A DNA stretch of 64,000 nt from Annona cherimola (lineage: Eukaryota > Streptophyta > Magnoliopsida > Magnoliales > Annonaceae): NCBI GenBank assembly GCA_030490835.1, contig CM059972.1:40031452-40095451 (forward strand). The letters are read 5' to 3'. The translations under genes and the position numbers were made by a program. Shown here in pieces: positions 22,991-34,669 of the stretch. How positions within the stretch are numbered: position 1 is the first letter of the stretch; each line of letters begins with the position of its first letter. The notes under the pieces are model-generated. The model was not told where the DNA came from and did not search any database. It saw only the letters and a program-made list of their open reading frames with translations.

Positions 22991-23916
22991 TATATGGTCT
23001 AAAGAACGTGAGCGCAGTTTTCAAGAATTTAAACTGCGGTTGGTACAAGCACCCATCCTAACCCTATCGGAAGGAAATGAAGGGTTTATAGTCTACAATA
23101 ATGCTCCAAGAAAAGGATTAGGGTGTGTACTGATGCAAAGAGGAAAAGTGATAGCCTATGCATCGCGACAGCTAAAGCCCAATGAGGAAAGCTACCCCAC
23201 ACATGATTTAGAATTAGCAGCTGTGGTGTTTGCCTTGAAAATATGGAGGACACTACCTGTAGGTGCAAGATGTGAGATTTATACAAATCACAAGAGCCTT
23301 TAATATATTTTCACTCAGAAGGAGTTGGACATGAGACAAAGGAGGTGGCTCTAGTTATTGAAAGACTATGATTTGGAAATTTTATACCATCTAGGTAAGG
23401 CAAACGTGGTAGCTGATGCATTGAGCAGAAATGTCAGCTTAGTGCATCTTATCACCAATGAGGAAGGACTGCTTCAGGAGATAAGACAAATGGAACTGAT
23501 TGTATGTCCACCTAGAGTTCAAACAAGATTATCACAACTATGCATACAATCATCACTTTTTTGAACAAATCAAGACTGCGCAGCAAAAGGATATTGACCT
23601 ACATACATATGTAGAGAAGATGAAAAAAAAAGGGGTTGTCTGAATTTACTATTGATGAGCAAGGTATGTATAGGCATAACGGTCGCCTTTGTATACCTAA
23701 TATAGTTGAGTTAAAGGAACAGATCCTTAAAGAGGCTCATTTTTCACCATTTTCTATTCACCTGGGAAGTACTAAAATGTATCAGGATCTCAAGAAAGCA
23801 TATTGGTGGAATAATATGAAAAGGGAGATCGTTGAATACGTGGCTAAGTGCTTAACTTGCCAACGGGTGAAAGCAAATCACCAAAGAGTGCCTGGAAAAT
23901 TACAGTCCTTAGAAAT
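22991..23916 (+). pseudogene. RNase H and integrase zinc domain, element 1
   Basis: RNase H would remove the RNA strand. [19 protein letters not shown] shows catalytic Asp to Asn in the YSDAS motif, and YTNHKSL shows the same loss in YTDHKSL. A TAA follows at about 23300. Next comes the [13 protein letters not shown] end block, then the integrase HHCC zinc domain: the histidine pair around [12 protein letters not shown] and CLTCQ. TAG near 23353 and extra bases near 23560 and 23625 break the frame. The solo LTR enters at 23917 after QSLEI. Confidence 0.88.
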
Positions 23917-26900
23917 CGTGAAACCCCAACTTAAGGAGGATTCAATGTGTGCATTGAACATGTACATATGACTTATATATGATTAAATGGAGTTTTTGGA
24001 TGTTTTTATGATTTACTAAATTATGGCAATCAGGGCTAAGGATTAACAATGACGATTCAAGTGATCAGTATGAGCTAAAATGAGACAATGAGATTGGAGT
24101 AAATTGTTGTGATTTAAATGTGCAAATACATCACGGAAAAATCATTTTAATTCTTTTAAAATGAATAATGAGCATTGGTGTGATAATTGTTAAGGTGGAA
24201 AAATACTAAAAAATTCATAACTCAACGCCTGTAAGGCAGATTCAAGTGAAATTTGAGATGGAAGTTAATGATGGTGGGCTTGGTATTATGAAATTATTGG
24301 GTTATGAAAATTATTGATGAAATGAGTATAATGATTTATTGATCACATCTCAATTTCAACCTTTAACTTTAAACGACTATAACGGGAGCTAGGAAAATCG
24401 GATTGAGATGAAATTTGAAACGGTTGAATGAAATTATGAGATACACATTTTGGATGGCTTGGATTAAGCTTAAAATTTTTGAAAAATACCTGCATTGAAA
24501 AAGGTGAGCATGGTTGACTTTAACACCTCAAAAGTACTCTCCATTTAATGCTAGAGTACAATGAATAATTACGTGTATTTAATGGATATTGAGGTGTCAA
24601 ATGCAGCATATTTCTAAGGTATTTTATGTATTATTATGAAATGCTAAAATCCAAATAAAATTCCAGCAATAAAGGTTTATCATGATGAAGATACAAAGTG
24701 AGCAACCTAAGCATAGGCAAGGTGGCAAGAAGGGACGTTCATGGCTGCTCCTTGCTGCATATTTTGATTTTTTTTAATTTTAAAATATGTACTTATGTTT
24801 CTGACATGTAGGGACACCAAGATATGCATTCAATTATGTAGATTTATAGCAATAAAAATTATAAAATACAGTTTCCATGAAAGTGGAAAACGTGGACAGC
24901 ATATAGGGGCAAGTGACGTGCAGAAATATGCTGGTTTGCTGCCATTTTGTTAATTTTTTTTAACACAAAATTAATACATAAATTAAAGGTTAATTAAGTG
25001 TATAATTTACCCTTAAATTAGGGTTGAAAAAATGAAAAATTTCTGGAAAAATGGGCAGCAAGGGACGTGATGGCTGGACAGTTTGGACGGTCTTGGATTA
25101 ATGAAGTTTTTAGATTTTTGAAAAATGGTAAAAACCCATTTTACTTGGATGAGAATTTTCCAACACATGAGGGGGATAAGGGAGCATTTAATTATGTGGA
25201 AAATGCAACAATTCCACAGCTGGATTTGATCCAGCCCTATAAAGCCATGCACGTCCATTTGAGATGAGGGTTGGAAAATTCTCTAAGTGCTGGAATTTTT
25301 CTCCTACAAGGCCAGCAGCTCTCACGTCCATTTTGGCCAGCAAAAGAAGGAAGAAAAGCAAGAAAAAAAAAGGGAATTTGTGGAGGAAATCATCTCCAAG
25401 TGATTAGAGTTGAGTTTAAACCAAGCAAGTATATGTGTTGTTTGAGTTGGTTATTTTGAGTTTTAAACTCCAAAATGGTAATATGAAAGGGATGCTAAAA
25501 GAGTCTTTAAAATGATGATTTCACATGCTTTTGAATGAATATGGAATTGATATTAGGTTACATGTATGAATTTCCATGTTGTAGATGATGGAAGTGTTGA
25601 TTTCAATGACATATGAGTTGAAAACTCAACTTGACAAACCCTAAATCTAAATGTCAAGTTTCTGTTTTGATTGAATGATAATATTAGGTTATGAATCATG
25701 TATTCATTCAGAACATATGTTGATTGGAGCTTAAGGAATGAATTTTAGCAACTATGGAATGTAAAGCGACGTTTATGACCCGAATTCTTCATCTTTAGGT
25801 TAAAAATGCTATGGAAATGAGTTTGCATGATTTGTGACTGATATGTAGGGTAAAATAACCTAGGGTTGAGGTATTATTGATTCCCAAAAGGATTTTGGAA
25901 AATAAACTCCAATCTGATTTTTATGGATTTATGAAACGATGTATAAATGGAGTGAAAACGGGACCCGAAACGGGTAAGCTACTTGCTGTTTTGAGAGGTT
26001 TTAATTTATGAATGTTAAACATGTGTTAATTTCCTAAATTGGGATTAGAAAAAATGGAATTATTTTCTGAAAATTCGGATTTATTAAACTGCTTAGGGTT
26101 ATGTGTCAAAAGACACGTTAAATGGGTGAAAAACGGGTTCCAAGCTTGCTGTTTTGGAAACCTATGGTAAGTGGATTTAAATCCCATAAAAATATCATAA
26201 ATGCAGTGGTAATTAAGGTTAATTACATGCTGAAATATGGATTAAATTTCTGATTTAGAAAATTTTATGAAATACATTATATATATGTTACCAAATGGGC
26301 ATATGTGAAGTGATAGATATGCAAGGGTGATGAATGAATTATGAAATGTGATTTTGTGTAAAAATGAATAAAAATATGATATATTTCATGATTACACATA
26401 TTTTTAGAGTGTATAATGATTAATTTCAAATTTTGAAATTTATTTATGAAGTATGAAGTGATGATGTGTGTATAAAAGGAGCACCGATGCATGAATTTTG
26501 GAAAAGAATTGATAAATGATAAATTGAGGTTAATGAACCTATAAATGATAATTATTGAATGAATTTTATGTGGATGAATGGATACCCTATTTATGGGGTT
26601 ATACATGTTATGTGTTAGCCGATGAAATATGTAAAAATGTGCACGTATATGCTAAGTGTATGCATAATGACTTGAGAAGTCAAATAAGTGATATAAGTAA
26701 ATAAAATGGGTTGGAAAACTAAATGGAATGCAAGGAAAAAAATATCTGAAAAATCATATTATTCTCATGTAGGCGAAGGCAAAGAAAAAGCGGAGTCGGA
26801 AAGCTAAAGAACACAGGTAAGCAAGCAAATTTTCTAAATGAATTTTGTTTTCTAATTGTTTATATAAATGCAATTTTGGCTTTAACTTGTTTGATGAAAT

Positions 26901-27871
26901 TGTAGAAATTATTTTTAATATGTTTAAGGATGGTCATTTCTTAGTTAAATGATGTTGAAATGATGTTTTTACTACAAATGTGATATTACGAAATTTTCTT
27001 TGATAAATGCTATAGAAAAATGATGTGATTCTATATTTTTGATTGAAAAATCATGCTAGCATGTTAAAGATGAAATTATGAAAAGTTCATGTGCACAGGG
27101 TACTAGGTCCACCTGAAGGGTATAAGCGGACCGATTGTCCCCCCTTAGTGTGGCCAAGTCGCTTAAAATAGGCTCAAGGTCGGCGGCGACCTCTCTGAAA
27201 TGGGAGATGATGTAGACGGATGGTCGCTTGGCTAGCTTCCATCCTAAGGGAGATATGATGGATATGTTCATGTTTTATATGACATTATGCATATTGTACT
27301 CATAATGGGTACAAGATTTATGCTTTTAAGATATACCTTTTGAAAAGGTATAAGTTGCTTTCCAAGATGATTTTAAATGCAAAATGTTGTCTGAAATGAT
27401 TTGCCTGTAAAATGCAAATAGCTTGCTTATTAAGTTTCAACTCACGATTTTATTTTCCAAACCCAAAGACAGGCGAAGGAAGGAAATGGCGAAGGAGCAA
27501 GTGCAAGCTTGAGAAAGCCATGGAGAAAATTTCAGCACTTCTATGTCATGAAAAATCCATGTTGAATGATTGTAACTATTTGAATATTTTATGTCAATGA
27601 CTATGGTTAATACATGCAGTGATATCTGATTTATGTATTTGATGAAATATTTTTTGATCAGCATGCTTTGTATGTGATAATGGGTTAGAAATGACCTAGA
27701 TATGTTTGAGATGGAAATATGAGAAATCAAACTTTTATGAAGAAATATTAAATTGGACAAACATCCGTTAAAACCCGCCGTGTGACAGGGCAACAATCCT
27801 GATCACGTTTACCAATCAATACAATCCCGAGGTAAGGCTCAGGATGTGACGCTCGGGTTTGGGGCACCACA
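23917..27871 (+). mobile_element. Solo LTR, 4.0-kb gypsy subfamily, in integrase
   Basis: Starts CGTGAAACCCC (first T changed), ends GGGGCACCACA, duplication GAAAT at 23912-23916 and 27872-27876. Element 2 retains the empty site. It contains TATAAAG near 25238, a first donor decayed to GCAAGT at 25425, a 44-nt mini-exon 26773-26816 with perfect splice borders, GC-rich module 27098-27250, and U5 donor GAG|GTAAGG near 27830. It closely resembles the 18290 LTR. Confidence 0.93.
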
Positions 27872-27876
27872 GAAAT

Positions 27877-28328
27877 TCCTAAATGGAAGTAGGACGACAT
27901 CACTATGGATTTTATTAAAGGTTTACCTAAGACCCAAGCGGAAAATGATTACATATGGGTAATAGTGGACACACTATAAAAAGTTGCTCACTTCATACCT
28001 ATAAAAAGGACTTATACAGCAGAAAGGCTATCCAAGGTATATTATAAGGAGATCGTACTACTCCATGGAGTGTGGAAGTCGATTATTTCGAATCGGGATG
28101 CGACGTTTACGTCAAGATTTTGGAAGAGCTTACATGAAACTTTAGGCACTCAACTTAAGTTCAGTACAGCTTTCCATCCTCAAACAGATGGACAAACGGA
28201 GCGGGTGAATCAAATCATTGAAGATATGCTCCGTATGTGCACCTTGGAATTTGGAGGATCATGGGATGAGTATATATCGATTTCGGAGTTTGCATACAAT
28301 AATAGCTACCAAACTAGTATCCAAATGG
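27877..28328 (+). pseudogene. Integrase catalytic core, element 1
   Basis: Inserts the DNA copy. MDFIKGLPKTQAEND supplies the first catalytic Asp. The second, normally S-D-R-D, reads SNRDATFTSRFWKSLHETLG, so the Asp is lost. The Glu in DGQTERVNQIIEDML is kept, with the usual 35-residue spacing. A stop replaces Ser in VIVDTL*KVAHF near 27976. The segment AYNNSYQTSIQMAL runs into the 376-bp copia-like LTR at 28334. Element 2 has the opposite pattern, keeping the Asp and losing the Glu. Confidence 0.9.
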
Positions 28329-28333
28329 CTCTA

Positions 28334-28709
28334 TAATGCGGGACGTGAAGATATTTTCATAAATTTGGGTTTAGATTGTTTTAGGATGTTTATTTCTATT
28401 TTGGAAGATCTCCTAGATATATTTAGAAGATCTCCTAGAATATTTTGGAATCTGTTTAAAAAGATTTGATTTTGTTATTTTTAGATTTCATTTGCTAAGA
28501 TTAGGCGGTATGTTCATCTATAAATACTGTCATTGTAAGCTCTAAAGGGAGCAGTTCTGAGATTTATAAAAGTGTTCTCTACTTCTTCTTCTACTTGTTC
28601 TTGTTCTTCTCTCCTTATTCATCTATTCTTTCTACCTTCTTTCTTCACTTCTCATCTATAGAGGTTCCTTCCTCTTTCTTCTATTTTCTTCTCTACCCAT
28701 CCTACATCA
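28334..28709 (+). mobile_element. Small solo LTR, copia-like, 376 bp
   Basis: Begins TAATGCGGGACG and ends CCTACATCA, the remains of a TGATG..CATCA inverted terminus. Duplication CTCTA at 28329-28333 and 28710-28714. It contains CTATAAATAC near 28518, TTTATAAAAG near 28562 and a pyrimidine-rich CTTCTTCTTCTAC end. GAAGATCTCCTAGA occurs twice (near 28405 and 28426). Size and layout fit a Ty1/copia LTR; no internal region remains to prove it. Confidence 0.85.
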
Positions 28710-28714
28710 CTCTA

Positions 28715-29326
28715 TTTGAAGCATTGTATGGTCAGCGATGTCGAACACCGTTGAACTAGGATGAATAGGAGAGAAAAGATTAGCCCTAGATTTGTCTCAA
28801 TGAATGACAAATAAGGTACGAACTATTCGCCAGTGTATACTCACAACCCAAAGTCGGCAAAAGAGTTACACAGATTGTAAAAGAAGAGATTTGAATATCT
28901 AAGTCGGCGAACATGTGTTTATAAAGGTCATGCCATTCAAGGGAGTTACAAGATTTGGAAAAAGAGGAAAGCGGAATCCCAGGTATATTGGACCATTTGA
29001 GGTTTTAGAGAAGATTGGGAAATTGGCATATAGAATAGCCTTACCCCCAACGTTAGCCTTAGTCCATAACATATTTCATATTTATATGCTTAGGAAATAC
29101 GTTTTGGACCCGACCCATATATTAGTGGCGGAAAACCTGCCGATTAAAGATTATCTGAATTATGAAGAAAGTCCAGTTAGAATCTTTAGATTAGAAGGTA
29201 CAAAAGCTTTGGAATCGAGAAATCGAGTACGTGAAGGTACAATGGAACCGGTACTCCGAAAATGAAGCCACTTAGGAGTTAAAAGAAGAAATGAAACGGA
29301 AATACCCCCAGTTGTTTAAAAGATAG
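28715..29326 (+). pseudogene. Integrase C-terminus with chromodomain-like tail, element 1
   Basis: Starts at the block LFEALYGQRC and continues with GKRGKRNPRYIGPFEVLEKI, TLALVHNIFHIYMLRKYVLD, then the tail with a chromodomain-like pattern and an end at TAG 29324-29326. Such tails are the mark of chromoviruses and can bind modified histones to guide integration. Stops and frameshifts occur near 28757, 28895, 29190 and 29272 (TAG for Trp). A polypurine tract lies 25 bases downstream. Confidence 0.87.
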
Positions 29327-29351
29327 ACGGTTTCGGGACGAAACCTGTTAT

Positions 29352-29364
29352 AAGGGAGGGAGGA
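29352..29364 (+). other. Polypurine tract, element 1
   Basis: AAGGGAGGGAGGA directly before LTR B, the primer site for plus-strand DNA. The same site is seen in reverse at 57092-57106. Confidence 0.9.
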
Positions 29365-29365
29365 T

Positions 29366-32300
29366 TGTGAAACCCAATCTATGAAGGACTCAAATGTATG
29401 CATTGAACATTTACATGTGATGTATATGTGAATTTGTTGAATTTTGATTGATTTTGTGATTTTGCTAAATTATAGCAATTAGGGCTAAGGATTACCAATA
29501 ATGATTCGAGTAATCGTTATGAGCTGATATGGGATAATGGGATAAAGTAATTTGTTGGTGATTGAAATACACCAATATATCATGGATAATTAATTTAAAT
29601 TATTTGATATGAATTATGAGGATTTAAAAGATAATTATTAAGTTAAGTGAAAAAAATACTAGAAAATTCATAACTCAACGCCTATATGGCGGATTCAAGT
29701 GAAATTTGAAAGGGAAGTTGATGTTAATGGGCTTGATCTTATGGGATTATTGGGTTATGAAAATCTTTGATGAAATTAAGGTGATGATTAATTGATCATA
29801 GTTTAACTTCAACCATTAACTTCAAACGGCTATAACTTGAGCTAGAAAAATTGGATTGAGATAAAATTTGAAACGGTTGAATGAAATTATGAGATCAAAA
29901 TTTTGAAAGTTTTAGATTAAGCTAATTATGTTGTAAAAATACCTGAATTAGAAAAGGTGCATATAGTTGACTTTTACACCTTAAAAGTACCATGCATTAA
30001 TGGCATGGAGTACATGGATTGAATGCAGATTTTAGTGGCCAAAATAGGTGTCCAATGCATCTTAAAACCTGGATATTTTATGCATTATTGTAAAATGCAA
30101 AAAGCCATGCATTATCCCTGCTCTAACGTGCATATTTAAGAGTCAACATGGCTGCTGCTGGATTTTTTTTAATTTTTTAATTTTATAATTTATACACTTA
30201 AATAGCTGACATGTAGGACATATAAATGTGCATTTATTCATGTGAAAAATCCCTGAAAAAATCATTAAAAGCAGTTGCACATTGAATGATGAAATGGTGG
30301 ACCACATGGGTCATGCATATGGACGTGTAGAGGTGTTGCTGCTGCAATTTTTGTTGATTTTTTATGCCAAATTAATGGTTAAAATAATTTCTAATTAAGT
30401 GTATAAATTACCCTTAAATTAAGGTTGTTAAAAAAATGGAAAAAATCTGGAAAAGGGGCAGCAAGGTGGACGTGTGCAAGTGGACAACTTGTTTGAATTT
30501 ATCTTGAGCAGATTTTTGCTTTTAAAAAAATATGGTAAAAATATTTTACATGGCCACAATTTACACAGCACATTTAGGGGTAAGAATGTATTGAATCACC
30601 TGTGGAAATCCAGATCCTAGTGGGGTCCACAAGCTGGACAAATCCAGCTCTATATAAGGCATGGACAGCCAAGTGAGAGAGAGGTTGGAAAGAAATTTTC
30701 TAAGTTGCAAAAATCCACTCTCCAAACCACAGCAGATCATGTCCAAGGTTAAGCCAGCAAGGAGGAAAAAAAAGAAAGGAAAAAAGAAAGAAAAAGAAAG
30801 GGAAAAAGGAGGAGAAATCAAGCACAAGTGATTAGGGTTTGAGTTCAACAATTAAGTAAGTGTATGTGTTAAGTTAAACCTTTTGATTTTAGATTTTAAA
30901 CTCCAAGTTTTTGTATATGAATTTGATGCATAAAGTTTACTTAAATGGTGGTTCAATATGTCCTTTGATCAAATATTGAATGAGTATTAAGTTATATGAA
31001 TGGATTTCAATGATTTATGTGGTTGAAATGGAGTTTAGAATGGACTATGAGTTGAAAACTCAACTTGATAAATCCTAAATGAAAGAAATAAGTTTCTGTA
31101 TTGGATTAATAACATATTTAGGCTATGAATAATGTTTTAATGAAATATATATGTTGATTTAAGTTTAAGATATGAATTTTAGAAAGAATGGAATTCAAAG
31201 TGATGTATATGACCCGATTTTTCCATTTTTATGTTAAAAATGGTATGGAAATAAGATTAAATGGTTTATGAAAGTTATGTAGGGTAAAATATCCTAGAAT
31301 TAGGGTACTATGGATGCCCAAAAGCATTTGGGAAGATAAGCCCCCAATCTGATTTTATGAATTTTATGAAAAGATGTCTAAATGGGGTGAAAACGGTGCC
31401 CGCAATAGGGTAGTAAGTTTCTGCTTTGAGAAGAGTTAAATTATGGATGCTAAGTATGTGTTAATACCCTAGATTTGGGTTAGGAAAAGTTGGATTAATT
31501 GCTGAAAATTCGGAATTATAAAACTGTTTAGGGTTAAGTATTGAAAAACACGTTAAACATGCGAAAAATGGGTTCCAAAGTTGCTGTTTTGGAAACCTAT
31601 GATTAGTGGATTAAAATTCCATAAAAATACTCTAAATAAAGTGATAATTAAGGATGATTATCATGCTGAAATATGAACAAAGTTTCTAACTTAGAAAATT
31701 TTATGAAATGCATCTTATACGTGTTGTTAAATGGGTATATGTGAATGGATGAACATGCATAAATGATAAATGACATATGTAATTTGATTACGTGCAAAAA
31801 TGCATGAAAATATGATAAAATTCGTGATTATATAGTTTTTTAGATGCATGATGTTAATTTTAAATTTTGGGATTAATGAATGTGGCAACAACGTGTGCTT
31901 ACAATGAGCACCGATGTAGAAAATTTTGGAAAATAAGTGAAAAATAATTTATGGAAGGTAATGAACCTTTAAATGATAATTATTGGTTAATTATTATGTG
32001 ATTGAATGGTTACCCTACTTATGAGATTAAATATGTTGTGTATTAGCCGATGGAATGTGCAAGTGTGTGATATATATGCATAATGACTTGAGAAGTCAAA
32101 TGAATTGCGTATGATAATGAAAATGGGTTGGAAAACTAAATGAGATGCAATAAAAAGGAATATATGAATATTATATTATTCTCATTTAGGCAAGGGCAAA
32201 GAAAAAGCAGACTTGGAAAGCTAAAGTCAAACATGTAAGCAAGCAAATTTTCTAAATGATTCTTATTTTTCTAAATTGCTTTAAGTAAATGCGATTTTGT

Positions 32301-33282
32301 TTTAACTGTTTGATGTGAATATTGAAATTATTTAGAGGTATTTAAGGGTGGTCATTCCTTAGTTAAATACGTGTTGAAATGATGTTTTTGTTTACTATGT
32401 GATATTATGAAATTTTCTTGATAAATGTTATGAAAAATGAAGTGATTCTACGTTTCTGAATGAAAAATCATGCTAACATGTTAAAGATGGTTTTTAAGAA
32501 AGTTCATGTGCACAAAGTACTAGGTCCACCTGGAAGGTATAAGCGGACCGATTGTCCCCCTTTTGTGTGGCCAAGTCGATAAAATAGGCCTAAGGCCGGC
32601 GGCGCCCTCTTTGAGATGGGAGAAGACAAGGACGGATGATTGCCTAGCTAGCTTCCATCCTATGATGGGCATGTTCACAGTTTTACATTGCATTATGCAT
32701 GTCGTACTCGTGATGGGTACAGGAACTATGTTTTCAAGATATACCTTTCTAAAAGGTATAAATCGCTTTCCAAGTTATTTTAAATGCAACATGTTGCCTG
32801 AAATGATTTGCCTGTGAAATATAAATAGCTTTCTTATTGAGTTTCGACTCACGTTTTTATTTTCCAAACTCAAAGACAGGTTAAAGAAAGGACATGGCAA
32901 AGGAGCAAGAGCAGATCATTAAAGAAATGAAAAAACAATAGTAGTCTGATGTCATGGAAAACTTATGTTGAATGGTCGTAAATTACTTTGATGTTTTACG
33001 TTGGCAACTATGGATGATACATGCTGTGACATATAATTTATGTGAAAATCGAAATGTCTCTTGAACATCATGCTTAACTATGTAATGGTTGGATGGAAAT
33101 GACCTAGATATGAATGTGATGAAAAAATATAAGGAGATAAACTTCTATGAGAATATATTTAATTGGATAAATATCTGTTAAAACCTGATGTGCGACAGGG
33201 CAACAATCCTGATCACGTTTACCAATCAATAATGATCCCGAGGTAAGGCTTAGGATGTGATGCACGGGTTTGGAGTGCCACA
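29366..33282 (+). repeat. LTR B, shared by elements 1 and 2
   Basis: Starts TGTGAAACCC after the polypurine tract and ends GGAGTGCCACA. It is followed by a second primer-binding site, so it is at once a 3' and a 5' LTR. It lacks about 50 bp near 30139 that LTRs A and C keep. It contains TATATAAG at 30651, donor TAA|GTAAGT at 30856, mini-exon-like block 32190-32234 (donor CAT|GTAAGC), GC-rich module 32520-32670, acceptor-like GACAG at 32879 and U5 donor GAG|GTAAGG at 33243. It has no inserted LTR, so it is the reference for the empty site at 4705. Confidence 0.93.
30651..30861 (+). promoter_or_regulatory. LTR B TATA box to first donor
   Basis: TATATAAG at 30651-30658, purine-rich leader, then TTAA|GTAAGT with GT at 30856. 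The same order and spacing as in LTR A. Confidence 0.6.
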
Positions 33283-33465
33283 GAGCTTAGTATCAGAGCA
33301 TGGATTGGTAAATAGGCGTGGAAAATTTCTAAGTATAGAAAATTGAAAGAATATGATGAAATAGACATGATTAGATGATGAATAGATATGTTTTTAACAT
33401 GATGAAATGCAGATATATGATGATAAATTATTTTGCAAAGCAATTAAATTGCTATGTTTGTACAG
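33243..33465 (+). other. Putative 223-nt intron before ORF1, element 2
   Basis: Donor CGAG|GTAAGG and acceptor TATGTTTGTACAG ending at 33465, with ATG at 33466. It includes the primer-binding site. It parallels 11288-11511 in element 1. Confidence 0.5.
33288..33299 (+). other. Primer-binding site, element 2
   Basis: TAGTATCAGAGC, one G-to-A change from TGGTATCAGAGC, five bases after LTR B. Confidence 0.88.
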
Positions 33466-34311
33466 ATGGCGGATAGGGGAAAGAGAATGATGAGTGTAGA
33501 AGAACTGCAAAGGGAGAGAGAGGAGGAGGAAACGAGACATAGAAGGGAAGAGAATTTAGATAGGTGGTGAGGATCACAGCGAAACACAGCACAGTTCCTA
33601 GCAGTCCCCCCAGGATTTTCACCTAGATGCACTCCTGTCCAACCTCCAGGAAGCTATCATGTCTCCCCCAGTCAGCACAGACAAAGTCTAGGAGAGTCCT
33701 TGAGTTATGAATCTTGAGCACGAGTGCTTCCAGGAACTTATCTTGGTGTCCCACGGTCTCCCCGTGTTCCTACAGATAATGTGGTTCCACAAGACCTTCA
33801 AGACTTTTGGAAAAAGATTTCGGCACCCACACCACCTGACTCTGGCCCGTGGTATAGGTTTGTTGATATGTGTGTCCAGTTCCGCTATGGGGTAAGTTGG
33901 GATAGACTTCACCAGAGGGAAAAAGAAATGACCCTTTATATTGAAAAATTTCGTGTTGAAGGAGTCACTGAAGTACATGCAACTCCTCGCCCCGATGAGG
34001 TTATGCTTCATATATTTGAGAAGACAAGTGAAATTGTCCGGCTTGAGGAAATTAATGATGATGATGATCCATTGGAATTCCTCGAACCTGTCGAGGAAGA
34101 AGAAGAAGAAAGAGAGGAGTATATAAGGGAGGAAGAGGAGGAAGTAGAGGAGTATGTAAGTGAGGACGAGGAAGAAGATGACGATGATGACGACGACAGT
34201 GGAGAGGAGGAGGTCCGTGTGGGGTCTGACACTAGCACGATGAACGAGGCACCCTCCCAAGTTCTACCTAGTCGTAGACGATACATAAGGAGAGGCCCAG
34301 GCAAGCGATGA
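33466..34311 (+). pseudogene. Extra ORF1 upstream of gag, copy 2
   Basis: An open frame of 281 codons with two in-frame stops, TGA at 33568-33570 (Trp in copy 1) and TGA at 33715-33717 (Arg in copy 1). The remaining 195 codons from 33724 are open and closely match copy 1: the VPQDLQDFWKKISAPTPP block, VQFRYGVSWDRLHQREKEM, the Glu/Asp-rich tract and the same basic C-terminus GPGKR. The acidic tract is one Asp longer. Copies differ mainly by substitutions and by a single whole-codon indel, as expected of a frame once under selection. Family not recognised. It is not part of gag, which has its own ATG 358 bases later. Confidence 0.7.
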
Positions 34312-34669
34312 ACTTTCTTGTTTTTTAAGTTGTGTATGTATAATTATGGCTTGATGACAATATGGTTTCTATGATAGGCTAACATGTACATAGGTAAGAT
34401 ATGTGTGCTATGCCATGTGTATATAAGTGTGTTATATCCTCACATGTAGTAACTATGGATGAAATGTTGTACATATGATGATGATGAATGAATATGTTGA
34501 TATAACTAAACTTAAGAGTTTTAAATATATGGCTGAATGAGCTTGAATGATATGATATGATTGTGATTGAACGAATTGGCTGTGATGATATGGTAATGAA
34601 ATGCGTATGCAATGATCTAACATTAATTGTAAATGAAAATGTGTGCTTTTATATACCTAGAATAGCACG
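34312..34669 (+). other. ORF1-gag spacer, element 2
   Basis: No ORF. It keeps TAG|GTAAGA near 34394, CTAAC at 34617-34621 and the acceptor TTTTATATACCTAG ending at 34660, ten bases before the gag ATG. Confidence 0.5.

Larger units (their letters stand above)
2192..33282 (+). mobile_element. Ty3/gypsy chromovirus-like element 1 (defective, nested)
   Basis: The element has LTR A (2192-11327), a primer-binding site, ORF1, gag, protease, RT, RNase H, integrase with chromodomain-like tail, a polypurine tract and LTR B (29366-33282). The domain order PR-RT-RH-INT places it in Ty3/gypsy, and the integrase tail and initiator-Met primer site fit the Del/Tekay chromoviruses. Without the solo LTRs it would be about 14 kb. 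It contains five insertions (4705-9872, 13926-17421, 18290-22293, 23917-27871, 28334-28709), each with a recognisable 5-bp duplication. All reading frames carry stops and frameshifts, so it cannot transpose by itself. LTR B is shared with element 2. Confidence 0.9.

Noticed and set aside
26277..26606. Minus-strand ORF of 109 codons, and similar ORFs at 58964-59317, 27437-27796 and 12368-12577
   Set aside because: They lie inside AT-rich LTRs or spacer, have low-complexity His/Ile/Tyr-rich products and no counterpart in sibling copies.
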